In this document: positions 40,948-49,629 of the stretch, in pieces
Layout of the letters: each line of letters starts with the position of its first letter
How positions within the stretch are numbered: the stretch's first letter is position 1
NCBI GenBank assembly: GCA_964619535.1
Contig: CAZUEX010000009.1
Span: 62,001-126,000, forward strand
Source of the DNA: Leptonema sp964619535
GTDB taxonomy: Bacteria > Spirochaetota > Leptospiria > Leptospirales > Leptonemataceae
Reading direction: 5' to 3'
DNA length: 64,000 nt
The notes under the pieces: model-generated
Databases searched by the model: none
What the model was told of the DNA's origin: nothing
The model's input: only the letters and a program-made list of their open reading frames with translations
Program-made: the position numbers and the translations under genes

Positions 40948-41684
40948 TAGGTGAACTTCCAGCGAGCTTTCGCGGGGCTCGCAACATCGTGGCAATTACA
41001 GGAGCTGGTATTTCAGCTGAAAGTGGCATCCCAACCTTTCGCGGAAAGGACGGATTATGGAGAAATTACAGGGCAGAGGAACTGGCAACACCGACTGCCT
41101 TCCAGAAAAACCCGCAGCTGGTGTGGGAATGGTACGAGATGCGGCGACAGATCTGTGGCAGGGCTGAGCCAAATCCTGCACACAGAACCTTGGTGGAAAT
41201 GGAAGACTATTTTTCCCAGAACGGGAGTTTTCTTCTGGTAACCCAGAATGTGGACGGTCTTCATCGTCGTGCCGGAAGTCGTCGCATGATAGAGATTCAT
41301 GGCTCGATCTGGAAGGTGCGATGTTTGCAATGCGGCGAAGAAACGGAACGTCTGGAGCTGGACGGTGTTCCGCCTCACTGTCATTGTGGAGGCCTGCAGC
41401 GCCCTGCTGTGCTCTGGTTTGGGGAAAGCTATGATCCGGTAATGCTTGAGTCGGTAAGAGAAGGCTTGCGTTCCGCTGACATCTGTTTGGTGATCGGCAG
41501 TTCGGGTCAGGTTGGGGTACCGGTGGCGCTGGCGCAGGAGGCCCGGCATGCCGGAGCCTGCGTTGTGGAGGTGAATCTGGAACGTTCAGAATTCAGTCGG
41601 GTGGCCGATTACAGTTTTCTGGGGCAGGCCGGGCTGCTGTTACCCGATCTCTGGTCCCGCTGGCAGCAGATGCTGTCGGCGTAA
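40944..41684 (+). CDS. cobB: NAD-dependent protein deacylase (sirtuin, class III)
   Basis: The enzyme removes acyl groups from lysine using NAD+. Visible motifs are GAGISAESGIPTFRG (residues 20-34), TQNVDGLH (100-107), catalytic His119, and a zinc site with Cys127, Cys130, Cys146 and Cys148. Tyr64 and Arg67 (YxxR) mark class III sirtuins such as SIRT5, which prefer succinyl and malonyl groups. The ATG at 40944 overlaps the DedA stop (ATGA); a GTG 7 codons upstream is possible. Its place in an envelope gene set is unusual. Confidence 0.93.
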   Translation: MIGELPASFRGARNIVAITGAGISAESGIPTFRGKDGLWRNYRAEELATPTAFQKNPQLVWEWYEMRRQICGRAEPNPAHRTLVEMEDYFSQNGSFLLVTQNVDGLHRRAGSRRMIEIHGSIWKVRCLQCGEETERLELDGVPPHCHCGGLQRPAVLWFGESYDPVMLESVREGLRSADICLVIGSSGQVGVPVALAQEARHAGACVVEVNLERSEFSRVADYSFLGQAGLLLPDLWSRWQQMLSA

Positions 41685-41696
41685 AAGGAGTAAACC

Positions 41697-42929
41697 ATGC
41701 TGCGCATACCCTATCTTTTTCGGATCCTGTATCTACCTGTTGGTATCGTCATGGGCCTGATTGCAGGAGTGCTTGCAGGTCTCTATGCTCCGGCTTTTGC
41801 AGAGGCCACTGCCTGGACGGGCACGTTCTTCATGAATTCCCTGAAGATGGTCATCCTTCCGCTTATCATAACCTCTGTGATTGCAGGGGTGGGACGTATC
41901 GGTGATGTAAAGAAGCTGGGGCAGAAGGGCCTTCTCACATTGCTGTACTTCGGCTGCACCACGGCCATAGCCGTTGGCATCGGAATCGTCATTGCTGATG
42001 TACTGGGGTTTGGAGAGCGAAGCCTTGATGTCTCTTCGGTGCAGGCACCGGAAGGGCAGGCCTATTCGCGCGGTTATTCAGATCTACTTCTTTCTTTTGT
42101 GACTCCCAACCTGTTCCAATCCCTGGCCAGGATGGACATCCTTCCCGTGCTTCTTTTCTGCCTTCTCTTTGGTGGTGCTCTGGCATTGCAGGGCGAAAGG
42201 GCAACGCCGATCTTTCGCGCTATGGAGGTGATGGAGAAGGCCGTAATATCGATCGTGCATCTGGTTCTTGTTTTTGCTCCGCTTGGAGTGTACGGCCTTA
42301 TTGCAGCTCGAACGGCTGCTACAGGTGAGGCCTTCTTCGATGAGATCCTTTCATTGCGCTATTATGCTCGCAATGTTTTGCTGGCGCTGGGCATTCACGG
42401 CTTTCTTGTCCTTCCGCTGGTTTACTGGCTTCTGGCAAAAAAGAATCCTTTTCGCTTTCTTCTGAACAGCCTGCCCGTTTTCGGTACGGCCTTTTCTACG
42501 GCCTCTTCGTCGGCCACTCTTCCTCTGACGATGAGCGTGCTCGAAGAAAAAGAGAATGTAAGCCCGGCTTCTACGGGGTTTGTACTGCCACTGGGTGCTA
42601 CGGTCAACATGGATGGAACTGCGCTCTATGAAGCGATGGCAGCGCTGTTTATTGCTCATGTTTTTGGGGTAGAGCTGGACCTTTCATCACAGATTGTTAT
42701 CTTCTTAACGGCTACCCTGGCCGCCATCGGTGCTGCGGGCATACCCGAGGCAGGTCTGGTAACGATGGCCATTGTATTGCGTGCCGTTGGCCTTCCCCTG
42801 GAAGGCATCGCCCTTCTGCTATCGATCGATTGGTTTCTTGATCGCTGCCGTACGACTGTGAACGTGATGGGAGATATGGTCGGTGCGAGCATTATTGACC
42901 GGTTTACAGGCCAGCCGAAGAACGATTGA
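41697..42929 (+). CDS. Dicarboxylate/amino acid:cation symporter (GltP/DctA family)
   Basis: This 410-residue secondary transporter takes up glutamate, aspartate or C4-dicarboxylates with H+ or Na+. The two re-entrant hairpin regions are clear: SSSATLPLTM (about residues 266-275) and the NMDGTALYEA motif (about 304-313) that forms the cation and substrate sites. The C-terminal DRCRTTVNVMGD motif is intact. It starts 12 bases after the sirtuin stop, and its TGA is part of a TTGACA preceding tRNA-Val. Confidence 0.93.
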   Translation: MLRIPYLFRILYLPVGIVMGLIAGVLAGLYAPAFAEATAWTGTFFMNSLKMVILPLIITSVIAGVGRIGDVKKLGQKGLLTLLYFGCTTAIAVGIGIVIADVLGFGERSLDVSSVQAPEGQAYSRGYSDLLLSFVTPNLFQSLARMDILPVLLFCLLFGGALALQGERATPIFRAMEVMEKAVISIVHLVLVFAPLGVYGLIAARTAATGEAFFDEILSLRYYARNVLLALGIHGFLVLPLVYWLLAKKNPFRFLLNSLPVFGTAFSTASSSATLPLTMSVLEEKENVSPASTGFVLPLGATVNMDGTALYEAMAALFIAHVFGVELDLSSQIVIFLTATLAAIGAAGIPEAGLVTMAIVLRAVGLPLEGIALLLSIDWFLDRCRTTVNVMGDMVGASIIDRFTGQPKND

Positions 42930-42931
42930 CA
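42926..42931 (+). promoter_or_regulatory. TTGACA element before tRNA-Val, no good -10
   Basis: A consensus -35 hexamer lies over the symporter stop codon, 31 bases before tRNA-Val. At 17 bases the expected -10 position reads AGTCTG, which is poor. Listed as a possible element only. Confidence 0.25.
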
Positions 42932-42962
42932 TGATGGTCTGCCGGCGAAGTCTGGCTGCAGC

Positions 42963-43036
<74 letters not shown>

Positions 43037-43103
43037 CAGACTCACCTCCTATTCCGCTTCGTAAATTGCTTTTCAGGAACTCATCCTGTCGTTTTGGTGT
43101 CGT

Positions 43104-44357
43104 ATGCCCGAGCAAAAGTCCAATCCGCTCCTCCTGTACATCGGTGTAATCGTTTCCACACTTGGTGTCATCTTTTCTACGCTTCTGCTTTGCAAGCATG
43201 GATTCTCTGATCTGTGTTCTTCCTCTCTGGGCTGCAGCATTGACGGAATCGATGGCTGCAAAAGGCTGGGAGAAAGCTCGCTTTCGAAGATCGGTCCATT
43301 TCCGATCGCACTTTTCGGCCTCCTGTATTATGCCTTCCTCGGTGTGGCCTTTGCCCTGCAGGCCCTGCGGGCTCGGTCCGAGATGGCCCTTGTACTGCTG
43401 TACGCCACTTCGGCAGGATTGGTTGTCGATGTCATTCTGGGATACATCAACTTTACGCAGATACTGGTTCCCTGCATCCTCTGTGCCTATACGTATCTGA
43501 TTACCCTGGCACTGTTTGTACTGGCGCTTACACACTGGCTGCAAAGCAACCGTCCCCGACCTGCTTTGGTGGATGCGTTAAAGGTGAGTGGAAACCCTGC
43601 CGTAGCCGGTGCTGTGGTTACGCTGCTTGTAACGGCTGTGCTCTACTTCATGGGGGCTCCCAGGGAAGCTACGGATGATGACGGTCCGATCGATGAGGCC
43701 CTCGTCCCCGGTGTACTGGCGGATTTCTCGGCACTGAAGTCCGTGGAATTCGATGTGAAAGGGCTGCAGTCACGTGAGGGAGCAGAAAACGGCTATATTG
43801 TCATTCATAAGTTTGCGGATTTTCTCTGCGGACACTGCCGGAATACGTCAGAGCTCCTGCAGGAGGCTCTGAAGCGCTGGCCAGGACGCATACAGGTCTA
43901 CTATCGCCACTTCCCGCTGGATTCCACCTGCAACCCGGTGATCACGAGCCCTCCGCAAAAGCCTTACGGGGACTGGCGCTGTAATGGGGCACAGGCAGCG
44001 ATCTGTGCTGCGGGTCATCCGGGCTTTGCGGATTTTTATCACAGCATTTTCAATTTGCAGAACGAAGGCCTGCCTATTACCCTGGAGCATCTGGAAAGGC
44101 TCAGTGTTGATGCAGGGATCCCCTGGACGCCGCTGCGAACCTGCATGGCATCGCTGGCCACCCAGCAAAAGCTCATGCGGGACATCGAGGATGCAAAGAA
44201 GATCGATGTGCATTCGACTCCCACGCTGGTTGTAAACGGCCGGATCCTTCCACCCGGCACGCCCCACAGAAAATGGTTTTTCCAGCTTCTGGATTCTCTT
44301 GTCTACGAGCAGGAAGGCCGGGCTGCCTTTGATGAATTCAGGGCCAGGAAAAGGTAA
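43104..44357 (+). CDS. VKOR-DsbA fusion, disulfide-bond-forming enzyme
   Basis: The N-terminal half (residues 1-185) is a membrane VKOR domain with about five helices: the loop Cys pair Cys44/Cys52 and the active CILC at 124-127 that reduces quinone. The C-terminal half (about 200-417) is a DsbA-like thioredoxin domain with CGHC at 242-245 and a cis-Pro in STPTL near residue 374. Electrons would pass from substrate thiols through the thioredoxin to the VKOR and then to quinone, replacing separate DsbA and DsbB. The topology predicts the thioredoxin domain in the periplasm. Confidence 0.92.
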   Translation: MPEQKSNPLLLYIGVIVSTLGVIFSTLLLCKHGFSDLCSSSLGCSIDGIDGCKRLGESSLSKIGPFPIALFGLLYYAFLGVAFALQALRARSEMALVLLYATSAGLVVDVILGYINFTQILVPCILCAYTYLITLALFVLALTHWLQSNRPRPALVDALKVSGNPAVAGAVVTLLVTAVLYFMGAPREATDDDGPIDEALVPGVLADFSALKSVEFDVKGLQSREGAENGYIVIHKFADFLCGHCRNTSELLQEALKRWPGRIQVYYRHFPLDSTCNPVITSPPQKPYGDWRCNGAQAAICAAGHPGFADFYHSIFNLQNEGLPITLEHLERLSVDAGIPWTPLRTCMASLATQQKLMRDIEDAKKIDVHSTPTLVVNGRILPPGTPHRKWFFQLLDSLVYEQEGRAAFDEFRARKR

Positions 44358-44368
44358 GGGAGAAGGTC

Positions 44369-44872
44369 ATGCAGGATTCTCATCACAGTGCGGAGGGCGG
44401 AGTTCCGACCTACCTCGAAGGAGGGGCCTCGGGTAACGGCCAGCGTCATGCCGTCGTTGTTTCAAAATGGAATGAGTTCATTACCTTTCGGCTGCGGGAT
44501 GGGGCCGTTGCTGCATTGCAACGTCACGGCGTAGCAGCCCGGGACATTACGGTCGTCTATGTTCCCGGTGCCTTTGAGCTTGGCTCAACGGCCCGTGAAC
44601 TTGCCGATACGGGCCGTTTTGATGCCGTCATCTGCATTGGCTGCGTAATTCGAGGGGCAACCGACCATTATGACTATGTGGCCGGCCAGGCAGCCAGGCT
44701 TGTATCCCAGGCGGCTTACGATTCAGGCAAGCCTGTCGTTTTCGGGGTGCTGACCACCGATACCATCGAACAGGCCATCGAACGGGCAGGAACAAAAGCG
44801 GGAAATAAAGGCTATGAGGCGGCACTGACGGCCATAGAGATGGTCGATCTGTATAAGAAGATCCGTGCCTGA
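44369..44872 (+). CDS. ribH: 6,7-dimethyl-8-ribityllumazine synthase
   Basis: RibH makes the riboflavin precursor lumazine. The 167 residues contain the SKWNEFIT binding loop, GAFELGSTAREL (about residues 70-81), RGATDHYDYV with the catalytic His (near 106) and the GNKGYEAA end block. The length fits. rib neighbours are absent; the gene abuts nusB, 2 bases away, a pairing common in bacteria. Confidence 0.96.
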   Translation: MQDSHHSAEGGVPTYLEGGASGNGQRHAVVVSKWNEFITFRLRDGAVAALQRHGVAARDITVVYVPGAFELGSTARELADTGRFDAVICIGCVIRGATDHYDYVAGQAARLVSQAAYDSGKPVVFGVLTTDTIEQAIERAGTKAGNKGYEAALTAIEMVDLYKKIRA

Positions 44873-44874
44873 GC

Positions 44875-45369
44875 ATGAAAAAGATCCGCATTAAGAAGAA
44901 GCCTGCTTCGCAGCGCAAGGCCTTGAATCGCCACCCGAACTCCCATGCGAGGGAGGTGGCCTTGCAGGCCCTGTACCAGATTGAGGTGGTGCATCATCCG
45001 CTGCCCGAGGTACTGGAGTTTCGCTGGCTGAACAATCCCCTAAGCGATGAAGAGCGGGAGCTGACCTTGCAGCTCATTGAAGGGGTTGCCGAGCTTGAAG
45101 AGAAAATTGACGGTGTCATCGATGCCTACATCCACAAGGATGCTTCACAGATTTCCACAATCGTCCGATCTATACTGAGGATGGGTACCTTTGAGATCCT
45201 GAAAGGATCGTTTGACATCCGCATTCTGATCGACGATTACTGTACCCTGACCCGTCGGTATGACGGCGAACCCTCGGTGGGCTTCGTGCACGGCACCCTG
45301 GATCACATCTACCAGGATCACCGGGCGATCCGGGAAGGTGAAGATGGCAAAAAATCGACTGATGTTTGA
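44875..45369 (+). CDS. nusB: Transcription antitermination factor NusB
   Basis: NusB binds boxA RNA with S10 during rRNA antitermination. The 164-residue helical protein has a Lys/Arg-rich N-terminal extension of about 20 residues, then the family core (SHAREVALQALYQIE, later DYCTLTRRYDGEPSVGFVHG). The stop lies 26 bases inside the next gene, in another frame. Confidence 0.93.
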   Translation: MKKIRIKKKPASQRKALNRHPNSHAREVALQALYQIEVVHHPLPEVLEFRWLNNPLSDEERELTLQLIEGVAELEEKIDGVIDAYIHKDASQISTIVRSILRMGTFEILKGSFDIRILIDDYCTLTRRYDGEPSVGFVHGTLDHIYQDHRAIREGEDGKKSTDV

Positions 45370-47416
45370 GCCGGATGGCCCCGGGACCATCCGACCGGCT
45401 CCTGAAACCGAAGAAGACAGCGACAAATATGGCACCGGTGACCCGGTATACCTGGACCGACCTGCAGGCAGATACCGCACGCTGATCCTGTCGGGTATGG
45501 TTGCCCTTCTGTTGCTGGTAGCCGGTGCCGCTGTCTATTACTGGAAGACCGATGAGGATCAAACCGCACCACAGAGCAAACTCTCTGTCGATGGCCTTTG
45601 CGATCGCTATTATATTCCAGAGAAGAACCTAAGTGATGAACTGAAAAAGGGCAGGCAGCAGTATTTGCAGCTGTCTCGTAAAGAGGCCCGTCGAACGTTT
45701 CAGAGGATTCTCGATGAGTCCGCCGACGATAAAGAGCGTGCTGTAGCTCATATCTTTCTTGGCGTGATGGCCCTGGAAGAGGATCGTCCGGGGCAGGCAA
45801 AACACCATTTCCTTTCCGCGCATAAGCTCGATGAAACATCGGCCGGAGCGTTGATCAACCTGGCCATTGTGGAGCGGAAGCTTGGCAATCGTGATGAAGC
45901 GAAGCGATATGCTGAACGTGCGAAGGAGCTTGATCCGAATAACCCGGCGGTGTCGATGCTTCTGGCGAATCTGATGCTTGAGTCCAGCAATCCGGAAGAA
46001 GCCGAACGAGAATACCGTGAAGGTATGTCGCGCTCGCCCGGTGATACGATTATGAGGTATAACCTCGGCCTGGCATTGATACGGCAGAACAAACTGGACG
46101 AGGCTGAACTGGAATTTCGCCGTCTGGCAGAGATGTTTCCCTCTGATCCACTGGCCGTGCGTGCTCTGGCCCACCTCGGGCAGATAGCTTTTCGAAAAGG
46201 GAGACCTGAACAGGCTGCCGACTACTATCGCCGGGCCATTGCCCTTGCTCCTGATGAGGCCCGTTATCATTATAATCTGGGCGTTGTTCTAATGCGTAAA
46301 GGGGATAACCAGGCAGCCCTGCAGGCCTTCGATAAGGCCCTGAAGGCCGGTGGAAATGATGTCGATGTATTTCAGAATCTGTCCACTGCCTTTGAGAGAC
46401 TCAAGGAGCCGGCTCTGGCAATCAAGGCGCTTGAGCGGGCTCTGTTGATTCATCCGCAGAATGTCGGTGTTCTGTTTCAACTGGGCGACCTCTATCATCG
46501 ACAGAAAGACCTGCTTCGGGCTGCTGATAATTATCGAAAGATCGTTAACATAACTCCAGGCGATGAGAATACGAAAGAAGCTCTGCTGCGGCTTGGACGG
46601 ATCTATCGGCAGATGGAACGTTATCAGGACTCAGCAGATGCCCTGAGCCGTGCCGCATCGCTTTCACCTCGCGATAGTAATATCCTCTATGAACTCGGAC
46701 TGACGTATCGCAAGGGGGGACGGTTTGATGAAGCCGTCTCCGTATGGCGACGAGCTCTTCAAAGCGATGTGAAACTCGATCGTTCTGAAGAAAGGACGAT
46801 CCGACTGGCCCTTGGTGATTCCTATCGGGCCAGGGGAGCCTATGATCTGGCCCTCAATGAATATCGTCAGGTGGAGGCGCGTAACCGGGAAGTCCCTGTT
46901 GAAGATGATGCAGAGCTGTATATGCGCATGGGTGCTTTGTATCATGCCCTGAACGATGTGGCGCAGGCCTCTGCCTATTACAGGAAGGTTTTCGATGGGG
47001 CTTCCTCAAGTCCGCAGCAGCGAAGAAATGCGGCCAAGGCCATGGCATCGCTGCATCTGAAAAGAGATGACCGCGATTCCCTTGATGAAGCCGGTTCCTG
47101 GGCTTATAAGGCAGCTCGTCTGGACCAGTCCGATGCAGAGGCACAGCTTCTACGAGCGGAAGTTCTGCTTCGAAAGGAGTCGGGTGTTGATCGGGAAAAG
47201 GCCATTGAGATCCTCTCCGCCGTGGCACATTCCAGAATACCATTTGGGCTTGAGTCGCGCACTTATTTCCTGCTGGGTGATGCCTACTACCGAAATGGAG
47301 AATATCGAAGGGCCCTCGAGGCGCTTGAAACAGCGGCTGAATACGATCCAGGGAATGCAGACATACTCAAGAAGAAACGGTTAGCCATTTCGGCACTGCG
47401 GTCAGGAGAGCGATGA
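45344..47416 (+). CDS. Membrane-anchored tetratricopeptide-repeat protein
   Basis: The 690-residue protein has a short cytoplasmic N-terminus, one membrane helix at about residues 46-66 and a long TPR array (about 100-680) with at least a dozen repeats of the family pattern (e.g. AGALINLAIVERKLGNRDEAKRY is one unit's style; repeats recur roughly every 34 residues). TPR proteins are scaffolds, so it probably organises partners in the periplasm. The start at 45344 follows GAAGGTGA and overlaps nusB; the longer frame upstream lies fully in nusB. The stop overlaps the HEAT-repeat gene. Confidence 0.85.
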   Translation: MAKNRLMFEPDGPGTIRPAPETEEDSDKYGTGDPVYLDRPAGRYRTLILSGMVALLLLVAGAAVYYWKTDEDQTAPQSKLSVDGLCDRYYIPEKNLSDELKKGRQQYLQLSRKEARRTFQRILDESADDKERAVAHIFLGVMALEEDRPGQAKHHFLSAHKLDETSAGALINLAIVERKLGNRDEAKRYAERAKELDPNNPAVSMLLANLMLESSNPEEAEREYREGMSRSPGDTIMRYNLGLALIRQNKLDEAELEFRRLAEMFPSDPLAVRALAHLGQIAFRKGRPEQAADYYRRAIALAPDEARYHYNLGVVLMRKGDNQAALQAFDKALKAGGNDVDVFQNLSTAFERLKEPALAIKALERALLIHPQNVGVLFQLGDLYHRQKDLLRAADNYRKIVNITPGDENTKEALLRLGRIYRQMERYQDSADALSRAASLSPRDSNILYELGLTYRKGGRFDEAVSVWRRALQSDVKLDRSEERTIRLALGDSYRARGAYDLALNEYRQVEARNREVPVEDDAELYMRMGALYHALNDVAQASAYYRKVFDGASSSPQQRRNAAKAMASLHLKRDDRDSLDEAGSWAYKAARLDQSDAEAQLLRAEVLLRKESGVDREKAIEILSAVAHSRIPFGLESRTYFLLGDAYYRNGEYRRALEALETAAEYDPGNADILKKKRLAISALRSGER

Positions 47417-48726
47417 AGCGTATTCTATGTGCCATACTGCTTTTCGGGCTGGCCTCCGGTGCCCTGCAATCGCTGGAAGCAGCAGGGGATGATCCGGCGC
47501 GTCTTCTGTACATGATGGAGCAGGGAGGCCTGCAGCGGCGCCAGGCCTTCTGGTATGCCTACCAGTCCAAACAGTATTTCTTGTTTCGTCGCGCCACGCG
47601 TTATCTTCTTGAATCGAGAGACTATGATGACCATCGCATGCTGATTCGCATCATGGAAGTGATGGGCCCGTCTCTGGACACGTACATCCCCGGCTGGTAT
47701 GCTCTTCTTGATCGCTACATGGAACAGTCTGTTCCGGACGACCTTCTCATTCGATGCATGAAGCTGGCAGTAAGGTTCAAGGAACACCGGATGGTCTTTG
47801 CTGTAACACGTATGATGGATCATCCCATCTATGACGTTCGGCTTGAGGCCATCAAGACCCTTGTGGCGATGGAGAATGACACGGTCATTCCTGTTTTGAT
47901 TCGATTCATGCAGTCTGATGATCCTGTTCTGGTGATTTATGGACTGCAGGGCGCCCGATATCTTGGTGACTCCAGATTTGTACCTTTCCTGCGTAACCTT
48001 CTCGCGCATCCAAACAAGTCCGTGCGTATCTATGCTCTGCATGCCGTTGCCGAATCCAGGGCCGAGGGGGATCTGAGCTACCTCGTTACGGGTCGCTTTT
48101 CTCGCGAAAGTAATGCAGAGGTTAGACGAACGGTTATTCAGATTATTGGCGAACGGCGAATTGGCGGGCAGCAGTATACGTTGATCCGGGCGATGCAGGA
48201 TTCTTCACCACTGGTACGCGAGGCTGCTTACCAGGCTGCGAGCTCGTTTCATTCATCGCTTCTGGCCAGAGAGCTATCATTGCGCCTGCTGCGAGAAGAA
48301 AATGACGGGCTAAAGGGCATTGCCATTGAATCCCTGGCCCGGTTGAAGCTCGGCGATTTTCATAAGGCCCTTGGTCGAATTGCCCGCTCTGAGGCGGATG
48401 CGCGGTTGCGGGCGATGGCTGTGCGGGCCATTGGCACCCTGCGCGATCGCTCGCAGCACGAGGTTCTTCTTGAGGTGGCAACGCATGATAGCGATGCCTC
48501 GGTTCGACGGGAAGCCGCACAGATCCTGGCAGAACAGGCACATTCCACGCTCGGCTATCGACTGGCCGCTGCCGTGGAAAACAACCGATACGATATCGAA
48601 GTGCGTTTCCTTCTTCTGCAGGCCCTTGTAAAAAGTGGAAACAGTGCAGCATTGCAGCGGTTGAAGATGTCCGCAGGTAACATTGAAGACCCTGTTCTGC
48701 GAAGCATCGTTATGGGTGATGGATAG
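47413..48726 (+). CDS. Secreted HEAT-repeat protein
   Basis: The 437-residue protein starts with a signal peptide (about residues 1-23). The rest is a series of about 30-residue helical pairs typical of HEAT repeats, such as DVRLEAIKTLVAMENDTVI and VRRTVIQIIGERR. It starts in a 4-base ATGA overlap with the TPR gene, so the two are made together and may bind each other in the periplasm. No catalytic motif is seen. The family match is by repeat pattern. Confidence 0.78.
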   Translation: MKRILCAILLFGLASGALQSLEAAGDDPARLLYMMEQGGLQRRQAFWYAYQSKQYFLFRRATRYLLESRDYDDHRMLIRIMEVMGPSLDTYIPGWYALLDRYMEQSVPDDLLIRCMKLAVRFKEHRMVFAVTRMMDHPIYDVRLEAIKTLVAMENDTVIPVLIRFMQSDDPVLVIYGLQGARYLGDSRFVPFLRNLLAHPNKSVRIYALHAVAESRAEGDLSYLVTGRFSRESNAEVRRTVIQIIGERRIGGQQYTLIRAMQDSSPLVREAAYQAASSFHSSLLARELSLRLLREENDGLKGIAIESLARLKLGDFHKALGRIARSEADARLRAMAVRAIGTLRDRSQHEVLLEVATHDSDASVRREAAQILAEQAHSTLGYRLAAAVENNRYDIEVRFLLLQALVKSGNSAALQRLKMSAGNIEDPVLRSIVMGDG

Positions 48727-48741
48727 CCAGGAGGCGATGTT

Positions 48742-49629
48742 ATGGCAGACGACGGAATCCTCGATGTAGATCTGCCCTTACCGCTTGAGGGGTCAGAGCC
48801 ACCGAAAAAGAAGAAGCGGGATCCGTTCTCAGCGGAGCGCATCTCTTCCGATGAGGTGCTGCACCATCGTCGTGAGCTGGCCACCCCCGGCGAAATCAAA
48901 CGGATTCAGAAGGCCGGAGTGCGCCATGAAGGCAAGAAGGTCGTTACCGATGACGTCAAGAAGCTGAAGTCACTGTCCGTTGATCCAGGGATTCCCGATC
49001 TTGACCGAATTCATTACTATGTCGAGCCCGTTCGGATTGAATACTATGTTCCGAAAGACTCTCGTTTCGTCGTGGAGACGCGCTATCTCTACATCCCCCT
49101 GATAGATCCGGAACCGGACGAACGTTATCCGATTTTGAATTCCTGTATGGAAAGGGAGAAGTTCTTTGATATCATTGAAGTGGTTGGGGAGCATTCGCGT
49201 TACACGACACTGATTCTTGAATCGTATCATGAGACGTTTACGATTCTTGAAAGCATTTCGCGAAGTGTAAAGGACGGACGCTTCAATCCTGAATCCTACA
49301 GAAAGGCCTTTTACCTGACAGAGACGATGATGAAGTTTGAGCCTACAGTAGCGTCTCTTGAGGTTCTTGGTGACTACATTTCCTATAACCTGAACTGGCT
49401 GATTCGCAAGCTGAACAGCACAGGCGTGGATTTTGCTGCATCGGACGATACAATCTCTTATTTAATTAAACGACGAAATATACGCTGGGAAGAAAAGAAC
49501 CTTCCCGAAGATGAGCGCTTCGAAATCCTTGCTGCTCTGTTCTATGATCAGGCGTATCCAAACCGGGGGCTGGAGTTTGAAGAGGAAGACTACTTCTTTG
49601 ACATCTTCGACAAAAAAACGAAATACTGA
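48742..49629 (+). CDS. Unrecognised 295-residue acidic protein
   Basis: I do not recognise this protein. The N-terminal 60 residues are charged and Lys-rich (PPKKKKRDPFSAER). The middle contains a beta-rich tract with many Tyr (IHYYVEPVRIEYYVPKDSR), then a helical region, and the end is acidic and aromatic (EEEDYFFDIFD). No signal peptide or membrane helix is visible, so it is probably cytoplasmic. It lies 15 bases after the HEAT gene and overlaps the next gene. Confidence 0.7.
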   Translation: MADDGILDVDLPLPLEGSEPPKKKKRDPFSAERISSDEVLHHRRELATPGEIKRIQKAGVRHEGKKVVTDDVKKLKSLSVDPGIPDLDRIHYYVEPVRIEYYVPKDSRFVVETRYLYIPLIDPEPDERYPILNSCMEREKFFDIIEVVGEHSRYTTLILESYHETFTILESISRSVKDGRFNPESYRKAFYLTETMMKFEPTVASLEVLGDYISYNLNWLIRKLNSTGVDFAASDDTISYLIKRRNIRWEEKNLPEDERFEILAALFYDQAYPNRGLEFEEEDYFFDIFDKKTKY

